Shown here: positions 41,443-43,847 of the stretch, in pieces
Position numbering within the stretch: position 1 is the stretch's first letter
Layout: the number at the start of each line of letters is the position of its first letter
From: CAYNST01 sp964399955
GTDB lineage: Bacteria > Pseudomonadota > Gammaproteobacteria > Pseudomonadales > Cellvibrionaceae
DNA length: 43,847 nucleotides
Assembly (NCBI GenBank): GCA_964399955.1
Contig: CAYNST010000016.1
Location: 1 to 43,847, forward strand
Reading direction: 5' to 3'
The notes under the pieces: generated by a model
The model's input: only the letters and a program-made list of their open reading frames with translations
Database searches by the model: none
Told to the model about the DNA's origin: nothing
Position numbers and translations under genes: made by a program

Positions 41443-42663
41443 ATGAATACGAGCAAATTGATTTGGCCTGACGTCAAAGCCGTAGACGGTGTACGCCTAG
41501 GCGTAGCCAGTGCCGGAATCAAAAAGATAGGGCGCAAAGACATTGTTTTGTTCGAGATAGAGGAGGGCGCATGTGTCGCCGGCGTCTTTACTCAAAATGC
41601 CTTTGCGGCGGCTCCCGTTATTGTGGGGCGCGAGCATTTGCAGCGTGGTGATATTCGTTACCTGCTGATCAACTCCGGCAACGCCAATGCGTGTACTGGC
41701 GAGAAAGGATTGCGGGACACTCTCTTTTGCTGCAAGACAGTAGCCGAGAGAGCTGCTGTGTCGGAGCGACAGGTAGTGCCCTTTTCCACCGGTGTGATCG
41801 GCGAATTCCTGCCTGTTGACAAGATTGCCACAGCCTTGCCAGAAGCTTTCAGTGACCTGCGGGTGGATGGCTGGCGCAGCGCGGCTGAAGCCATCATGAC
41901 TACTGACACGGCGGCCAAGGGCGCCTGTGCGCAGTTCGTCTTTGACGGCGAAACCATCACCGTGTCCGGCATTGCCAAGGGTGCAGGCATGATTCGGCCC
42001 AACATGGCCACCATGCTTGCCTTTTTGGCTACGGATGCCGTGGTTGCGCAACCCGTCCTGGATAGGCTGGTCAAGTACGCTGCCGACCGGTCTTTAAACC
42101 GCATCAGTATCGACGGCGACACATCCACCAATGACGCCTGCATGCTTATAGCCACAGGTCGCTCGGGCTTGCCAATGATCACTGAGGCGGCGGGGGAACT
42201 TCACAATATGCTGCAGGCGGCGGTGGTGGAGGTTATGCAACACCTGGCCAAGTCAATCGTGCGGGATGGCGAAGGTGCCACAAAATTTGTCAGTATCGAA
42301 GTGGAGGGCGGCCACACCGGCAGCGAGTGTCTGCAAGTCGCCTATGCTATTGCCCACTCTCCGCTTGTCAAGACGGCACTCTATGCTTCGGATGCCAATT
42401 GGGGGCGCATTATCTGTGCCATTGGGTATTCCGGCCTTTCAAAGCTGGACACCACCCAGATCCGGCTTTGGCTGGACGAAGTATTGGTGGTAGAGGGCGG
42501 TTGCCGCGCGGCGAGCTACACTGAGCAGGCCGGCTCCGCAGTGGTTGCAAAGAATGAATTTGTGCTTAAGGTTGACTTGGGGCGCGGGCACTGTCGTGAA
42601 ACCGTTTGGACCTCGGATCTGTCGCACGATTACGTCAGCATCAATGCCGACTACCGCAGCTAA
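41443..42663 (+). CDS. argJ: ArgJ, glutamate N-acetyltransferase / amino-acid acetyltransferase
   Basis: ArgJ recycles the acetyl group from N-acetylornithine to glutamate in arginine synthesis. The 406-residue precursor should cut itself at the Ala-Thr bond in NMATML, making Thr190 the nucleophile of the beta chain; the preceding AKGAGMI segment and the DGDTSTNDAC motif are present. ATG 41443 is preceded by GAGGTGA. Whether it also makes N-acetylglutamate from acetyl-CoA cannot be read from sequence. The secA-argJ-Nudix order is as in Pseudomonas. Confidence 0.95.
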   Translation: MNTSKLIWPDVKAVDGVRLGVASAGIKKIGRKDIVLFEIEEGACVAGVFTQNAFAAAPVIVGREHLQRGDIRYLLINSGNANACTGEKGLRDTLFCCKTVAERAAVSERQVVPFSTGVIGEFLPVDKIATALPEAFSDLRVDGWRSAAEAIMTTDTAAKGACAQFVFDGETITVSGIAKGAGMIRPNMATMLAFLATDAVVAQPVLDRLVKYAADRSLNRISIDGDTSTNDACMLIATGRSGLPMITEAAGELHNMLQAAVVEVMQHLAKSIVRDGEGATKFVSIEVEGGHTGSECLQVAYAIAHSPLVKTALYASDANWGRIICAIGYSGLSKLDTTQIRLWLDEVLVVEGGCRAASYTEQAGSAVVAKNEFVLKVDLGRGHCRETVWTSDLSHDYVSINADYRS

Positions 42664-43600
42664 GTCAGCCGTGCCCATGCTGCACGTGGCCGTAGGGGTG
42701 GTATTAAACGCAGTCGGCGATGTGCTGATTGCCCATCGGCCCGCGCACAAGCACCAGGGTGGCCTTTGGGAGTTCCCAGGCGGCAAGGTCGAGCCGGGCG
42801 AATCCGTGCAGCAGGCCTTGCGGCGGGAGCTGAAAGAAGAGTTGGCCATTGATGCGGGTGACATTCAGCCGCTGATCAAGATCAATCATGATTACGGTGA
42901 CACCCGGGTATTGCTGGATGTTTGGCGAGTGACCGGGTTTTCGGGCGCACCCCGGGGCTCCGAGGGGCAGGCCATTCGTTGGGTGCCACTGTGCAAACTC
43001 TGCAACTATGATTTCCCGGCTGCCAATAGATCCATTGTTCAGGCTTTGCTCCTGCCCGACACCGTAGCGGTAACTGGCGAATTTGCAGATCTACAGGATC
43101 TCCGCTTTCGCCTCCAGCGCGCTGTACACCGAGGCGCAGGCATGGTTTATCTGCGACTTGCCTCAGGCGACACCCGTGCCGCCGATGCCTGTCGGGTCGC
43201 CCAGCAGGTGTGCCGTGACTCAAATGTTCTGCTGTGTGTCAATCCGGACATCTCCAGCTTCTGCGATGGTTCTGTGGGTGTGCATCTCCAATCCCACCAG
43301 TTGATGTCGACCGCATCGCGCAACGTGTACCCACAGCAGAGAGTGGGAGCATCCTGCCATAGTGTCGCCGAGTTGGCGCAGGCCGTAGCGCTTGGCCTTG
43401 AATACGTATTTCTGTCGCCGGTGCGTGCCACGCCTTGTCATGAGACTGCCGAGACGCTGGGCCTGGAGGAGTTTGCCGCCCTGATCGCAGGGCTACCCGT
43501 GCCTGTATACGCACTGGGCGGGCTTGAACCGGACGATCTCAATCAGATCCAGCTTGCTGGCGGACGCGGTATTGCGGCAATCCGCGCGTTCTGGGACTGA
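42644..43600 (+). CDS. mutT: Nudix hydrolase fused to a ThiE/TenI-like domain
   Basis: The N-terminal half (about residues 12-135) is a MutT-like Nudix domain, which would hydrolyse damaged nucleotides such as 8-oxo-dGTP. Its Nudix box runs from Gly47 through Glu53 and Arg61-Glu62-Leu63 to Glu65-Glu66, with Ala68 where Gly is canonical. The second half (about 140-318) is a thiamine-phosphate-synthase-like barrel, with VGVHLQ, VGASCHS, the SPVRATPCHETA loop and ALGGL. Such fusions are known in gammaproteobacteria and the role of the ThiE half is unclear. The start is uncertain: ATG 42644 overlaps argJ, while GTG 42671 and ATG 42677 also fit. None has a good ribosome site. Confidence 0.9.
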   Translation: MPTTAAKSAVPMLHVAVGVVLNAVGDVLIAHRPAHKHQGGLWEFPGGKVEPGESVQQALRRELKEELAIDAGDIQPLIKINHDYGDTRVLLDVWRVTGFSGAPRGSEGQAIRWVPLCKLCNYDFPAANRSIVQALLLPDTVAVTGEFADLQDLRFRLQRAVHRGAGMVYLRLASGDTRAADACRVAQQVCRDSNVLLCVNPDISSFCDGSVGVHLQSHQLMSTASRNVYPQQRVGASCHSVAELAQAVALGLEYVFLSPVRATPCHETAETLGLEEFAALIAGLPVPVYALGGLEPDDLNQIQLAGGRGIAAIRAFWD

Positions 43601-43668
43601 ATAAGTTGGGTGGAATATGCGCGGTTTGTGTGGATAACAACCACTGCTAAATTATTTGAAAAAAGGTG

Positions 43669-43696
43669 TTGCAACGCCCGCTCAACTGAGTAGAAT
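43669..43696 (+). promoter_or_regulatory. Upstream stable-RNA-type promoter (P1)
   Basis: TTGCAA (43669-43674) and TAGAAT (43691-43696) are 16 bases apart. An A/T-rich run upstream (about 43648-43664) resembles an UP element, and the GC-rich run GCGCGCC follows the -10. These are features of growth-rate-controlled rRNA or tRNA promoters. Confidence 0.65.
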
Positions 43697-43770
43697 GCGC
43701 GCCTCACCAACGGGATGAACCAGCCGCAAGGCGGGCAAAATCGGAAAGTGAAGCAAGCAGAAAAAAAGGC

Positions 43771-43798
43771 TTGCAAAGCAAAAAAAGCGCTATATAAT
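43771..43798 (+). promoter_or_regulatory. Downstream stable-RNA-type promoter (P2)
   Basis: TTGCAA (43771-43776) and consensus TATAAT (43793-43798) are 16 bases apart, with an A-rich upstream run (about 43761-43767). The 17 bases from the -10 onward, AATGCGCGCCTCACCAA, are identical to those of P1 (43694-43710 and 43796-43812). No coding frame lies between 43601 and the edge, so an rRNA or tRNA operon probably follows. Confidence 0.75.
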
Positions 43799-43847
43799 GC
43801 GCGCCTCACCAAGCGGTGAAGCCAAGATCCCAAGCGATCTGGCGCTG

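Noticed and set aside
1..43847. CRISPR arrays, insertion sequences, prophage or integron features
   Set aside because: I saw no spaced direct repeats of CRISPR length, no transposase or integrase, and the gene order is conserved core throughout.

Overview
This window is a conserved chromosomal core region from a gammaproteobacterium. Its gene order (mla/ibaG/murA/hisGD, algW, zapG/zapE, rplM-rpsI, petABC, sspAB, dolP-diaA-yraN-lpoA, rsmI, rnpB, the mraZ-to-lpxC cluster, M23 peptidase, secA, argJ, Nudix) closely follows the layout I know from Pseudomonas. Several local differences, and the marine-type sequence flavour, suggest a relative such as a Cellvibrionales-type bacterium. That placement is inferred from gene order and general protein resemblance, not from a tree. 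I see no mobile element, CRISPR array, tRNA or phage gene, and base composition looks even throughout.

Layout. Bases 207-4467 (+) carry the end of an outer-membrane lipid transport locus (mlaC), ibaG, murA, hisG and hisD. Bases 4514-6321 (-) carry zapG then algW, convergent with hisD across a large hairpin. From 6513 (+) come zapE, the rplM-rpsI ribosomal operon with a structured leader and a strong terminator, then petA and a fused petB-petC reading frame, sspA, sspB, a Yip1-type membrane protein and a DEDDh exonuclease. Bases 14050-17453 (-) hold lpoA-yraN-diaA-dolP, divergent from rsmI (+). After rsmI come a small acidic open reading frame and the RNase P RNA.

Bases 19352-37278 are the division and cell wall (dcw) cluster: a sigma70 promoter, a four-repeat MraZ operator, then mraZ, rsmH, ftsL, ftsI, murE, murF, mraY, murD, ftsW, murG, murC, ddl, ftsQ, ftsA, ftsZ and lpxC. 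Most start and stop codons abut or overlap. A 382-base stretch without a confident gene follows, then an M23 peptidase, secA, argJ and a Nudix-ThiE fusion. The window ends in two near-identical tandem promoters of stable-RNA type, so an rRNA or tRNA operon probably begins just past the right edge.

Functionally most genes serve the cell envelope: peptidoglycan precursor synthesis (murA-G, mraY, ddl), septal synthesis (ftsI, ftsW, ftsQ, ftsL, ftsA, ftsZ, zapE, zapG, lpoA), lipid A synthesis (lpxC), envelope maintenance (mlaC, dolP, algW, M23 peptidase) and protein export (secA). I do not see a wholly new system. The items most worth checking are the petB-petC fusion, an altered SxN motif (SSQ) in FtsI, a very short P3 helix in RNase P RNA, the absence of mlaB, and the unexplained gap between lpxC and the M23 peptidase where relatives carry dciA.
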